Origin: Treponema sp.
GTDB taxonomy: Bacteria; Spirochaetota; Spirochaetia; Treponematales; Treponemataceae
Assembly (NCBI GenBank): GCA_016287815.1
Contig: JAEEWW010000006.1
Coordinates: forward strand, 1 to 64,000
Length of the DNA: 64,000 nucleotides
Direction of reading: 5' to 3'
In this document: piece by piece, positions 16,969 to 25,502 of the stretch
Layout of the letters: each line of letters begins with the position of its first letter
Position numbering within the stretch: the stretch's first letter is position 1
Notes under the pieces: generated by a model
Seen by the model: only the letters and a program-made list of their open reading frames with translations
Databases searched by the model: none
Told to the model about the DNA's origin: nothing
Made by a program: the position numbers and the translations under genes

Positions 16969-18240
16969 TTATTTTTGAGCTAAAATACTGATACCAGGAA
17001 GAGTTTTACCTTCCAGGAACTCAAGTGATGCGCCGCCCCCAGTTGAAACGTGGCTCATTTTGCTTACAAGACCGCATTTGTTTACAGCTGCAACTGAGTC
17101 GCCGCCGCCAACTACAGTCATAGCTCCGCGGCCAGTTGCTTCTGCAACAAGCTGTGCTACAGTTGCTGTACCTTTAGAGAAGTTTTCAAATTCAAATACT
17201 CCGACAGGTCCGTTCCATACAATTGATTTTGCACTGCCGATTGCCTTTTTATACAATTCAACAGTTTTTGGACCAACATCAAGAGCCATAAGATTATCAG
17301 GAATATCAATTCCGTCGATTGCAACAGGAGCAGAATCTGCACTGTATTCAGCAGCGCCTACGTGATCAACAGGAAGAATTACTTCAACACCTTTTGCCTT
17401 AGCATCAGCAAGAAGTTTTTTTGCAACATCTGCAAAATCATCTTCTACAAGAGAGCGGCCAACTTTATATCCCTGAACTTTAAGGAATGTATAAGCCATA
17501 CCGCCTCCGATTACCAAGGCACTTGCGTTTTTCAAAAGTGATTCAAGAACAGCGATTTTTGAAGAAACTTTTGCACCACCAATAATTGCAACCATCGGTT
17601 TTGGCGGATCTTTTAGCATCGGTTCAAGATATTTAACTTCTTTTTCCATAAGGAAGCCGCCAACGCTTTCTACCGGCATAAATTTTGCAATAGAAGCTGT
17701 TGAAGCATGGTCACGGTGAGCTGTACCAAATGCATCGTTAACAAAGATATCTCCATAAGTTGCAAGTTCTTTTGCCATTACATCGCGTTCAGCAGCATCT
17801 TTTGAAGTTTCTTCTTTGTGGAAGCGTGTATTTTCAAGCATCATAACGCCGCCTTCCGGAAGAGCGTCAATAGCTGATTTCTGTCCAAGAGCATCAGAAG
17901 CAAAAACAACCTTGCTTCCCAATTTCTTTTCAAGATATTCAGCAACCGGCTTCATGCGGTTCTTGCCGTTAATGAACTTTTCTGCATCTGCTTCTGTCCA
18001 TGTTTTTCCGGCTTTTTCTGCTTTTTCAGCAGCCTTTTTAACATCTTTTTTAGGATCACCAAGGTGACTCATCAAAACAAGAGAACGAGGCTTCTGTTCA
18101 AGAATATATTTAATTGTAGGAAGAGCAGCCATGATACGAGTATCATCCTGAACTACTCCATCCTTCATCGGAACGTTAAAATCAACGCGCATAATTACAC
18201 GTTTACCAGCTAAAGCAACATCCTTAACAGTCTTAATCAT
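16969..18240 (-). CDS. pgk: Phosphoglycerate kinase
   Basis: This 423-residue glycolytic kinase makes ATP from 1,3-bisphosphoglycerate. Diagnostic blocks are VIMRVDFNVPMKDG at the N-terminus, VLMSHLGDPKK, NDAFGTAHRDHAST, and in the nucleotide domain WNGPVGVFEFENFSKGT and GGGDSVAAV. Length is slightly above the bacterial norm. AGGAG precedes the ATG, directly abutting one arm of an inverted repeat (18252-18297). Confidence 0.97.
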   Translation of the reverse strand: MIKTVKDVALAGKRVIMRVDFNVPMKDGVVQDDTRIMAALPTIKYILEQKPRSLVLMSHLGDPKKDVKKAAEKAEKAGKTWTEADAEKFINGKNRMKPVAEYLEKKLGSKVVFASDALGQKSAIDALPEGGVMMLENTRFHKEETSKDAAERDVMAKELATYGDIFVNDAFGTAHRDHASTASIAKFMPVESVGGFLMEKEVKYLEPMLKDPPKPMVAIIGGAKVSSKIAVLESLLKNASALVIGGGMAYTFLKVQGYKVGRSLVEDDFADVAKKLLADAKAKGVEVILPVDHVGAAEYSADSAPVAIDGIDIPDNLMALDVGPKTVELYKKAIGSAKSIVWNGPVGVFEFENFSKGTATVAQLVAEATGRGAMTVVGGGDSVAAVNKCGLVSKMSHVSTGGGASLEFLEGKTLPGISILAQK

Positions 18241-18251
18241 TTTTTTCTCCT

Positions 18252-18297
18252 ATAAAGAAACTGTGAAAAAATTTCAATTTTTGAACAGTTTCTTTAT
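18252..18297 (-). promoter_or_regulatory. 13-bp inverted repeat abutting the pgk ribosome-binding site
   Basis: ATAAAGAAACTGT (18252-18264) is exactly repeated in inverse orientation at 18285-18297, with a 20-nt loop. On the pgk mRNA the second arm ends immediately before AGGAG, so folding would hold the ribosome site at the base of a stem. A translational or stability element is a reasonable guess; no ligand or protein is suggested by the sequence. Confidence 0.5.
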
Positions 18298-18374
18298 GCC
18301 GTTCCGTAATGCAAGTATCATAATCAGGCATGAGGAACGGCAGTTTATATACAAGTTTCCAAAAGGAAACTTGT
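18297..18374 (-). repeat. Three-hairpin intergenic module B (DGC-pgk gap), first two stems
   Basis: Stem 1 is TGCCGTTCC/GGAACGGCA (18297-18342, 27-nt interior). Stem 2 is ACAAGTTTCC/GGAAACTTGT (18351-18374, loop AAAA). The link after stem 1 (AGTTTATAT) resembles the link in module A (AGTTGATATG). The third stem of the module is the terminator listed next. Confidence 0.6.
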
Positions 18375-18377
18375 GAA

Positions 18378-18412
18378 GATAAAAACAGCCGCTATTACAG
18401 GCTGTTTTTATC
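18378..18412. terminator. Bidirectional-looking terminator after the diguanylate cyclase (module B third stem)
   Basis: GATAAAAACAGCC (18378-18390) and its exact inverse (18400-18412) form a 13-bp stem with a 9-base loop. The 3' arm ends in a T-rich stretch on both strands. It lies 168 bp after the cyclase stop. The remaining 18413-18579 is AT-rich and I see nothing definite in it. Confidence 0.55.
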
Positions 18413-18579
18413 TAATTCTCCTATAATTCGCCTATTATCCTATTATATAGGTAATATATACAACAATTATGCATCAACTTTGAATACAAGTGATACAGTC
18501 ATATTCTACGATTATTATACAGCTATCCGCGATAAATTTTCCAGTATTAAACGCCAAATTCGCACAAAATAGGACAAAT

Positions 18580-19749
18580 TCATTCATTCATCATTTCTGT
18601 CAAATGCTTTGCTTTGTACAAGGCCTTGTCCGCTTTTTGAATAAACGCATTAACCTTACCAAAACAATCTTTTCCTCTTTCTGCAAACCCCATACTGATT
18701 GTTAAATTATAAGGAAGTTTTTTAACTACAAGCTGATGGCGCAAAGAAGATAAAATTTCTTTTTCAATAAAGAAAACATCTTTTTCATCTTTTTCCCAGC
18801 ACAAAATCACGAATTCATCGCCACCGTAGCGCGCTAAAAAACAATCCCGCTCAAAACAGACTTTTTTCAAAACATCAGCCACAAGAGAAATTGCAGAATC
18901 GCCTTCTATATGACCGTACTCATCATTTATTCTCTTAAACTTATCAATATCAAGCATTATAAGATACAGATTTTTTGTAGGACGCACTTCATTTATACAT
19001 TTAGCGATATAATCATCGAAAACCCGTCTATTGTTCATCCTTGTAAGTCCATCCTGACTTACATTTGCAATCCGCATATCAAAAAAGATAAGTACAAGTC
19101 CAACTGCAAAAAAAGCCCAGACAGTAGAAGGTCCTCTAATTAAAATAGTCAGAATACCGCCAGCCAGAGGAAAAACGATGAAAGAAATCAGCGTAAAAGT
19201 TCTTACAGGGCGATAAGATTTTCCTTTCCTTAATAAATAAAAGAAAACAATCAAAGACCCCAAGGTTGTATAACCATAAGTTATAATTCTCTGAATAAAA
19301 AACCAGCTGCCATGAAAACTTAAATTAGTTTCCGGGTCTATATAAAAAAGCAGGTTTAAATGAGGTGAAAGACAAGAAAGGACTGCAAGCACAAAGGCCG
19401 GAAAACTAATCCAGAATCTGCTGTATAATGAAAGTTCCTTTAATCTCTGGTTATTTAAACTGCTTATTACATTGACAACATACATAAACCAATACATGCA
19501 GACATATCCAGAAACCGCATAGATTAAAGCAACAAAAATATTCTGAAGATAATAATTAACAGCACCAGTAGTGCCAGACAACAGATAACTAGGAATTTCA
19601 AGAATAATAACAATTATATCGGCAATAACAGTTTTTACAAAAAGGATATTTAGCATCTGTTTATCCGTATCACGAATCATGTACAGCATAATCCAGAACA
19701 AAAGGACGAGACAAACAATACTGCTTTCAAAAATAAATAATTTATCCAT
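18580..19749 (-). CDS. Membrane diguanylate cyclase (GGDEF)
   Basis: This 389-residue protein has about seven to eight N-terminal membrane helices (to residue about 225) of the MHYT/7TM sensor style, then a GGDEF domain. It contains DGLTRMNNRR, MLDIDKFKRINDEYGH and the intact active site GGDEF at 309-313, so cyclic-di-GMP synthesis is expected. The RxxD inhibitory site that normally lies five residues before GGDEF is absent (ERDC there). Its best promoter (TTGAAT at 19781-19786, TATAAT at 19759-19764) starts RNA only a few bases before the ATG, and no ribosome site is seen. Confidence 0.92.
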   Translation of the reverse strand: MDKLFIFESSIVCLVLLFWIMLYMIRDTDKQMLNILFVKTVIADIIVIILEIPSYLLSGTTGAVNYYLQNIFVALIYAVSGYVCMYWFMYVVNVISSLNNQRLKELSLYSRFWISFPAFVLAVLSCLSPHLNLLFYIDPETNLSFHGSWFFIQRIITYGYTTLGSLIVFFYLLRKGKSYRPVRTFTLISFIVFPLAGGILTILIRGPSTVWAFFAVGLVLIFFDMRIANVSQDGLTRMNNRRVFDDYIAKCINEVRPTKNLYLIMLDIDKFKRINDEYGHIEGDSAISLVADVLKKVCFERDCFLARYGGDEFVILCWEKDEKDVFFIEKEILSSLRHQLVVKKLPYNLTISMGFAERGKDCFGKVNAFIQKADKALYKAKHLTEMMNE

Positions 19750-19758
19750 TCTTAAAAA

Positions 19759-19786
19759 ATTATATCTTAAAATATTTCTTATTCAA
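19759..19786 (-). promoter_or_regulatory. Promoter of the diguanylate cyclase gene, near-leaderless
   Basis: TTGAAT and TATAAT with a 16-bp spacer on the minus strand. Nine bases separate the -10 from the ATG at 19749, so the transcript would have a leader of about 0-4 nt. Confidence 0.55.
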
Positions 19787-19942
19787 ATGCGTAAAAAAGG
19801 ATCTGGTACTATATTCAAAAAAAAGCTAAACCTGTTAAAACGCAGTAAAATGATACTAAGGTTTTAATTTTACTTCAAGCATAAAAGAATGGCACAAGAG
19901 AAAAAACTGGTATTTTTTTTGTATAAAATGATGAAAAGAATT

Positions 19943-20054
19943 GCGTCCCTGCGCATATTTTATGCGTGCGCAGGGACGCGCACCGTTCGTACCAAGGTGA
20001 CAGTTTTCAAAGAAAACTGTCCTTTAACGAAAAACACGGAGGTTTTTCGTTAAA
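19943..20054 (-). repeat. Three-hairpin intergenic module C (lipoprotein-DGC gap)
   Basis: Three consecutive perfect palindromes: GCGTCCCTGCGCA/TGCGCAGGGACGC (19943-19979), GACAGTTTTC/GAAAACTGTC with loop AAA (19999-20021) and TTTAACGAAAAAC with its inverse (20023-20054). The last one abuts the lipoprotein stop codon. The order relative to transcription is the same as in modules A and B. The outer 13-bp GC-rich stem may terminate lipoprotein transcripts. Confidence 0.6.
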
Positions 20055-20055
20055 A

Positions 20056-20799
20056 CTAATTATCCTCCGAGCCTGAATCTATCCTAACCGAGCCCAGATG
20101 AGTTACAAGACTATAATAATTTGTAAAGTTTGCATCACGACCAACAGAAACCGCATACATATTTACATACCAAAGGCCGTCAGAAGAAGAACCCCACACA
20201 TCTTCATCAGAAGATTCAGGTATAACATTATTTGAGGCATTTACGTATTTTGCACTGTCGCCACGTCCAAATTCAAAAGTATGATTATTATCAAAACGAC
20301 GCGGAAGCCATGCCTGTACGGCACCTCCAATAGAAACCTTTGCAGCATATGCATCTCCAGAGCCATTAGACATAAGCCTTATATAAACTTCCTGACTTGA
20401 AGAGCCTGGAATAAAAGGCGTTCTAGAACCTGCACTGGAACCTAACTGTTTATAGCCTAGAGTTTCTATAACCCGTCTTGCAGCTGCACTGCCATTACTT
20501 ACAGTATTTACTGTTTCAACAGAATTGACGTCTGAATTAAGCCTTGTAGAATCTGCATAAATTTTATAATACACAGCTGTTCCAAGAACAGTAAACTCTC
20601 CAGAATCTGAATTAGAGGCGGTTCTAAACCTGAAATATTTTGTTGCATAGTCTTCAGTTGAATAATCAGGTCTATGATATACAGCGGGTGCGTCAAGCGA
20701 ATAATACTGCTGCATTCCGCATGAAGACAAAAAAAGACAGAAAAAAGAAAGCATACAAAAAAATAAAATTCTGTTTCTTTCTATTTCTGTCTTATTCAT
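20056..20799 (-). CDS. Hypothetical lipoprotein
   Basis: I do not recognise a family. The 247-residue product has a charged N-terminus, a hydrophobic segment (ILFFCMLSFFCLFLSSC) and a lipobox LSSC, so it is likely lipidated and exported. The mature part is rich in Ser, Asn and Tyr, with an FRFRTASNSDSGEFTVLGTAVYYKIYAD segment and a predicted mainly beta pattern. It follows the TPR membrane protein by 29 bp and ends right at hairpin module C. A surface or periplasmic role is inferred only from the export signal. Confidence 0.75.
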   Translation of the reverse strand: MNKTEIERNRILFFCMLSFFCLFLSSCGMQQYYSLDAPAVYHRPDYSTEDYATKYFRFRTASNSDSGEFTVLGTAVYYKIYADSTRLNSDVNSVETVNTVSNGSAAARRVIETLGYKQLGSSAGSRTPFIPGSSSQEVYIRLMSNGSGDAYAAKVSIGGAVQAWLPRRFDNNHTFEFGRGDSAKYVNASNNVIPESSDEDVWGSSSDGLWYVNMYAVSVGRDANFTNYYSLVTHLGSVRIDSGSEDN

Positions 20800-20828
20800 A
20801 TAAAAAAAAGTTTATTGGAATAAAAAAG

Positions 20829-21509
20829 TTACTCCGCTTTTCCGGAATTCTTTAATTCGATAAGGCGGCTTTTTGCAAGTTTTGCCCAGGAATCAGAAGG
20901 AGAAGCTTCTACTAAAGACTGATAAGCAGCTGCAGCTCCTGCATAATCCTGCTTTTCTTCAAGAACACGAGCAAGACTGAATTTTGCATGAGCAGCTTCA
21001 AGAAAATCTTCAAACTGAGAAGCAGATTTATAATTTTCTGCAGCCTTATCCAAATCACCAAGTTCTTCAAAGCAAACAGCAGCATTAAAATATGCAAGAG
21101 GTGCTGTATAAGATTTTTTTCCTTTTTCTACAGCAGAAAGCCATGCAGCTCCGGCAGAAGTATAATCTTTTTTCTGGAAATAAACTTCTGCAGCAAGCAT
21201 GTTTGCACGCACACCAACTACACCAGATTTTCCAGTATATTCAGCAAGTGCAGACAAAGCCGAATCCTGACGGGCTGCAATACCTGCATCATCAAGGTCA
21301 GAAGACTTATTTGTTAATTCATAGGAAATCAAATCAATCTTTTCCAAACCTTTATTTACATTCTTTTCATTTATAAAAGCAAAAGCAATTACAGCCACAG
21401 CAGCTATTGCAAGCAAAGAAAAAAACAGAGTAAGAACTTTTCTGTTTTTATTTATAAATTCTTCCAATACATCTGAAACTGTTCTTTTTTCAACAATTTT
21501 CTGTTCCAT
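20829..21509 (-). CDS. Single-pass membrane protein with TPR repeats (YfgM-like)
   Basis: This 226-residue protein has a cytoplasmic N-terminus (VSDVLEEFINKNRK), one membrane helix (VLTLFFSLLAIAAVAVIAFAF) and an extracytoplasmic series of TPR-like helices (AYFNAAVCFEELGDLDKAAENYKSA, FSLARVLEEKQDYAGAAAAYQSL). This is the layout of YfgM/ancillary SecYEG-associated proteins. It starts 12 bases after the sigma-54 activator. A chaperone role is plausible but unproven. Confidence 0.8.
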   Translation of the reverse strand: MEQKIVEKRTVSDVLEEFINKNRKVLTLFFSLLAIAAVAVIAFAFINEKNVNKGLEKIDLISYELTNKSSDLDDAGIAARQDSALSALAEYTGKSGVVGVRANMLAAEVYFQKKDYTSAGAAWLSAVEKGKKSYTAPLAYFNAAVCFEELGDLDKAAENYKSASQFEDFLEAAHAKFSLARVLEEKQDYAGAAAAYQSLVEASPSDSWAKLAKSRLIELKNSGKAE

Positions 21510-21521
21510 TTTGTACCTCTT

Positions 21522-23096
21522 TCAGGTTAAATCCTTTTCTTCCCGAATATGCAATTCGTTTAACAGGCGGGAAACATACGTTCTCTGTATTCCCAAAATT
21601 TTTCCAGCCTTAGTCTGATTCCAGGATGTCTGATCAAGGATTTTACAGACATAAGCCTTTTTAAATTTATTTACCGCGGTCTTCAACGTCCTGTCGCCAT
21701 CGGAAGATTCGCTATATTCTTCTGCTAAAACCTCCTCAAGAGGAAGCTTAACAATTTCTTTTGTTTCTTCAGCAGCTTTCATCGTTCCGGGGAGCCTCAA
21801 ATCAGACAACTGAATATAAGGCGGCATTCCAAGAACACAAGCTCTTTCTACAGTATTTTCAAGTTCACGGATATTTCCAGGCCAGTAATAATTATGCAAA
21901 GCCTGAATAGCTTCGGGTGAAAAACCTGAAAACTTCTTTTTTGTTACCTCACCAAACTTTTGCAGAAAAAATTCAGAAAGAGGTTCTATATCTTCCTTGC
22001 GCTCACGCAAAGAAGGAATATTAATCGGCAGAACATTCAAACGGTAATACAAATCCGTTCTAAATGTTCCGTTTTTAACCATTGCTTCCAGATCCCTGTT
22101 TGTTGCCGCAACAATACGAACATCTACAGAAATAGTTTTACTGGAACCAACCGGTTCAAACTGTCTTGCCTGAATTACACGCAAAAGTTTTGCCTGCAAA
22201 TCCAGAGGAAATTCACCTATTTCATCCAGAAAGAGCGTTCCGCCATCAGCAGCCTTGAACCTTCCTTCCTGTTCAGAAACGGCATCAGTAAAAGCTCCTT
22301 TAACATGACCGAACAACTCACTTTCCAAAAGAGAAGGTGAAAGAGCGGCACAGTTTACCCTTATAAAAGGTTTGGAACTTCTTAAGCTTTTTAAATGAAG
22401 CTGTTCTGCAAACAGCTCCTTGCCTACACCACTTTCACCGGTAATTAAAACCGAAGAATTAGTAACGGCAACTTCTTCTATAACGTGGATTAAATCAAGA
22501 ACAGAAGGACTTTTTGCAATAAAAGTGTGATAATCACTTCTTGATGAACCTGCAAGATGCAAAGGCAAAGTATTTAAATAATTTGTTTCTACTTTCTTTG
22601 CATTCTGATAAGCAATACTTGCCTGATCGCAAAGTATTTTTAATATTTCCAAATCTGAACTGTCAAAATTTCTTCCGTCAGACTTATTAATCAGCTCTAC
22701 AACTCCGATGCATTTACCCTTTACGAGAAAAGGATAAACTATCATTGTATGCAAAACATAATCCGGCGAAATTCTTTCGTTTGGCGAATATCTAAAATCA
22801 GATTCAACATCGTCAATTATTACCGGAATGTTATTTTCTATCGTCCACCCGGCAATACTGTTTCGCTCAACGGTAGTATTAGTCAACTTAGAGCCGTCCG
22901 GGCTAATAGTTGCATAATATACCAGTTCCTTACTCTTCTCTTCTTCCAGAATAACAGAAGAAGCTTCACATTCAAGCAAACGCATCGCCGATTCCAAAAT
23001 GTACGTCAGCAATGCGTTTTCGCTTGAATAAGACGAATTTATCTTTGCGTTTATTTCAATGAGTGCTGTTAATTTCGCTGCATCTGAAACTGCCAT
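21522..23096 (-). CDS. Sigma-54-dependent transcriptional activator with GAF sensor domain
   Basis: This 524-residue protein has an N-terminal GAF domain (about 20-170), an AAA+ domain with Walker A GESGVGKE (220-227) and Walker B GGTLFLDE (285-292), and a C-terminal Fis-type HTH (NQTKAGKILGIQRTYVSRLLNEL). The sigma-54 contact loop reads GAFTDA (267-272) where most members have GAFTGA. ATP hydrolysis residues look intact. GAF input suggests a small-molecule signal instead of phosphorylation. Targets are not visible. It is downstream of rpsA by 23 bp. Confidence 0.93.
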   Translation of the reverse strand: MAVSDAAKLTALIEINAKINSSYSSENALLTYILESAMRLLECEASSVILEEEKSKELVYYATISPDGSKLTNTTVERNSIAGWTIENNIPVIIDDVESDFRYSPNERISPDYVLHTMIVYPFLVKGKCIGVVELINKSDGRNFDSSDLEILKILCDQASIAYQNAKKVETNYLNTLPLHLAGSSRSDYHTFIAKSPSVLDLIHVIEEVAVTNSSVLITGESGVGKELFAEQLHLKSLRSSKPFIRVNCAALSPSLLESELFGHVKGAFTDAVSEQEGRFKAADGGTLFLDEIGEFPLDLQAKLLRVIQARQFEPVGSSKTISVDVRIVAATNRDLEAMVKNGTFRTDLYYRLNVLPINIPSLRERKEDIEPLSEFFLQKFGEVTKKKFSGFSPEAIQALHNYYWPGNIRELENTVERACVLGMPPYIQLSDLRLPGTMKAAEETKEIVKLPLEEVLAEEYSESSDGDRTLKTAVNKFKKAYVCKILDQTSWNQTKAGKILGIQRTYVSRLLNELHIREEKDLT

Positions 23097-23119
23097 AACA
23101 CTTCATCGAACGCAAAAAG

Positions 23120-24838
23120 CTATTCATTATTTTTTGTTTTCATAAAGTCGCCAAGAGTAAAGGCTCCGTCGTCATCATCTGATGAAGAAGACATATAGCG
23201 GGATATTTCATCACGCTGCTGCTTCTTTTTGTATTCTCTTACAGAGAAAGCAGCCTTTTCTTTTTCAACATTGATGTCAACAACGTAAACATTAATCTTG
23301 TCGCCAACATTGTATTTCTTTACAGCTTCTTCAAACGGAACTTCGCGGTCATCGCTAAGGTTAGACTTATTTACAAGTCCTTCAATTCCGCATGGAGCTT
23401 TTACAAAAAGACCAAAGTCTGTAATTGATGTAATTTCTCCTTCCAGAGTTGAACCTGTGCTGTATTCAGAAGCAAACTGTTCCCACGGATTATCCTGAAG
23501 CTGTTTAAGACCTACACGAATCCGGTGATTTTCCGGGTCGTTTTCAAGAACTACAACTTTAACTTCCTGATCTACAGCAAGTTCGCTGCCAGGATGCTTA
23601 ACTTTCTTTGTCCATGAAAGATCATCTACATGAAGGAATCCGTCAATTCCGTCTTCAATAGAAACAAATGCGCCAACGTTTGTAAGTTTTACAACCTTTC
23701 CGTCAAGTTTTGTTCCTACAGGATATTTTTCTGCAATTGTATCCCATGGATTTTCTGTAACCTGTTTAAGACCAAGAGAAACACGACCAGCCTGAATATC
23801 ATAACCTAAAATCATGCATTCAAGTTCATCGCCAACTTTAACCATGTCAGACGGTTTGTTGATTTTCTTTGTCCATGAGAATTCGCTTACGTGTGCAAGA
23901 CCTTCAATACCTTCTTCAAGTTCAATGAAAGCACCAAAGTCTGTAAGCTTTGTAACCTTTCCTTTTACAGTATCATTTACATGATATTTTTCTTCAAAGT
24001 GAACCCAAGGATCTTCTGAGAAATGCTTCAAAGAAAGGTTAATGCGTTTTTCTTCCGGTTCAAGACGAATTACTTTAAGTTCAATTTCCTGACCTTTTTT
24101 AACAAAGTCTTTAGGACGTGTTACGTGTCCCCAACTCATGTCGTTAATATGCAAAAGACCGTCAAAACCGCCCAAATCAATAAATGCACCAAAACTTGTA
24201 AAGCTCTTTACTGTGCCTTTTACTGAATCACCGATTTTTACAGTTTCAAAGAATTTTTCACGATTTTTATCTATCTGTTCTTCAAGATACTTTCTGCGGT
24301 TAACAACAACGTTTGCCTTGTTATCTGAATACAAACGTTCAACGTAGAACAATGATTTTGTTCCTACGATGCTTTCAGGCTTTTCAACTTTCTGACTGTC
24401 TGCCTGACTGATTGGCAGGAATGCATGAATATCACCGCCAAGGTTAACCTCATAGCCGCCTTTTACGACTTTTGAAATAGTTCCAGAAACCGGCTGTTTT
24501 TCATCAAATGCCTTGCGGACATCTTTCCACATCTGTTTTGCATCTGCCTTTGATTTAGAAACTTCCGGACCGTTTCTACCATTTTTCTTAAGAAGAACTA
24601 CTGTAATTACATCCCCTACTTTCGGCAGATCATCTGCGAACTCCGTTACAGGGAGTCTAGCCTCTGATTTGTACCCAATATCAAGAAATACTGAGTCGCT
24701 GGTTACCTGAATGACGCTGCCGTCTACAAGCTGTCCGTCCTCCAAAGTTCCCATACTTTTCAGAGATTCCTCTAATTGTGTCTGGATGCTGTTCTTGGAG
24801 TCCTGAGCAGCTTCCTTTTCCACTTCCATTTGTTCCAT
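23120..24838 (-). CDS. rpsA: 30S ribosomal protein S1
   Basis: This 572-residue protein contains six S1 RNA-binding repeats, recognised by G.v..i...G.fv.l......l.h.se: for example GTVKSFTSFGAFIDLGG, GKVTKLTDFGAFIELEEG and GKVVKLTNVGAFVSIEDG. It binds mRNA for translation initiation. It directly follows cmk (1 bp gap), a very common bacterial pairing. The acidic C-terminal tail (SSSDDDDGAFTLGDF) is typical. Confidence 0.96.
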   Translation of the reverse strand: MEQMEVEKEAAQDSKNSIQTQLEESLKSMGTLEDGQLVDGSVIQVTSDSVFLDIGYKSEARLPVTEFADDLPKVGDVITVVLLKKNGRNGPEVSKSKADAKQMWKDVRKAFDEKQPVSGTISKVVKGGYEVNLGGDIHAFLPISQADSQKVEKPESIVGTKSLFYVERLYSDNKANVVVNRRKYLEEQIDKNREKFFETVKIGDSVKGTVKSFTSFGAFIDLGGFDGLLHINDMSWGHVTRPKDFVKKGQEIELKVIRLEPEEKRINLSLKHFSEDPWVHFEEKYHVNDTVKGKVTKLTDFGAFIELEEGIEGLAHVSEFSWTKKINKPSDMVKVGDELECMILGYDIQAGRVSLGLKQVTENPWDTIAEKYPVGTKLDGKVVKLTNVGAFVSIEDGIDGFLHVDDLSWTKKVKHPGSELAVDQEVKVVVLENDPENHRIRVGLKQLQDNPWEQFASEYSTGSTLEGEITSITDFGLFVKAPCGIEGLVNKSNLSDDREVPFEEAVKKYNVGDKINVYVVDINVEKEKAAFSVREYKKKQQRDEISRYMSSSSDDDDGAFTLGDFMKTKNNE

Positions 24839-24839
24839 A

Positions 24840-25490
24840 TTAAACCCTTTTTTTATGAATTTTGCTTAAGATTATCTCACAAACCTGTTCTATGGTCAAG
24901 TCAGATGTATCCACGTACACCGCATCAGGAGCAATCTTCAACTTGCCTTCAGCCTTATTTTTATCTATTTCATCACGTTTTTTAATGGCTTCTTTTATTT
25001 CTTCCAGAGACATTCCGCTTACACCCTGATTAAAACGACGCTGTGCCTGAACATCAAGCGACGCATCAAGATAAAACTTATATTCAGCCTGAGGAAAAAC
25101 AACAGTTGTCATATCGCGGCCTTCACAAACAATATCCAAAGAATTTGTGATTTCCTGCATACGTTCGTTTACAAGATGACGGATCTTTACAATAGAAGAA
25201 ACCTGAGCGGTATTAGCACTTATGCGGTCATCATGCAGATGACTTTCAACATCTGTTCCATTAAGAATAAGATGAGAATCTTTATATTCAAGTTTCTGTT
25301 TTTTGCAGAATTCTACGATTTTTTCTTCATCTTTTAAATCTGATAAATCAAAACCGCCGTCCAACAATGCCATTGTAAGGGCACGGTAAAAACTTCCGCT
25401 GTTCAAATACGTTACGCCAAGTTTTTCTGCAACAATCCCGGCAATAGTGCTTTTTCCTGTTCCGGCAGGTCCGTCAATCGCAATAATCAT
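24840..25490 (-). CDS. cmk: Cytidylate kinase
   Basis: This 216-residue enzyme phosphorylates CMP and dCMP. It has the P-loop GPAGTGKST near residue 7-15, the nucleotide-binding EGRDMTTVVFP, and RRFNQGVSGMSLEEI in the lid region. GGAG precedes the ATG. It lies 12 bp after rluB and immediately before rpsA. Confidence 0.96.
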   Translation of the reverse strand: MIIAIDGPAGTGKSTIAGIVAEKLGVTYLNSGSFYRALTMALLDGGFDLSDLKDEEKIVEFCKKQKLEYKDSHLILNGTDVESHLHDDRISANTAQVSSIVKIRHLVNERMQEITNSLDIVCEGRDMTTVVFPQAEYKFYLDASLDVQAQRRFNQGVSGMSLEEIKEAIKKRDEIDKNKAEGKLKIAPDAVYVDTSDLTIEQVCEIILSKIHKKRV

Positions 25491-25502
25491 TTATTCACTC
25501 CG

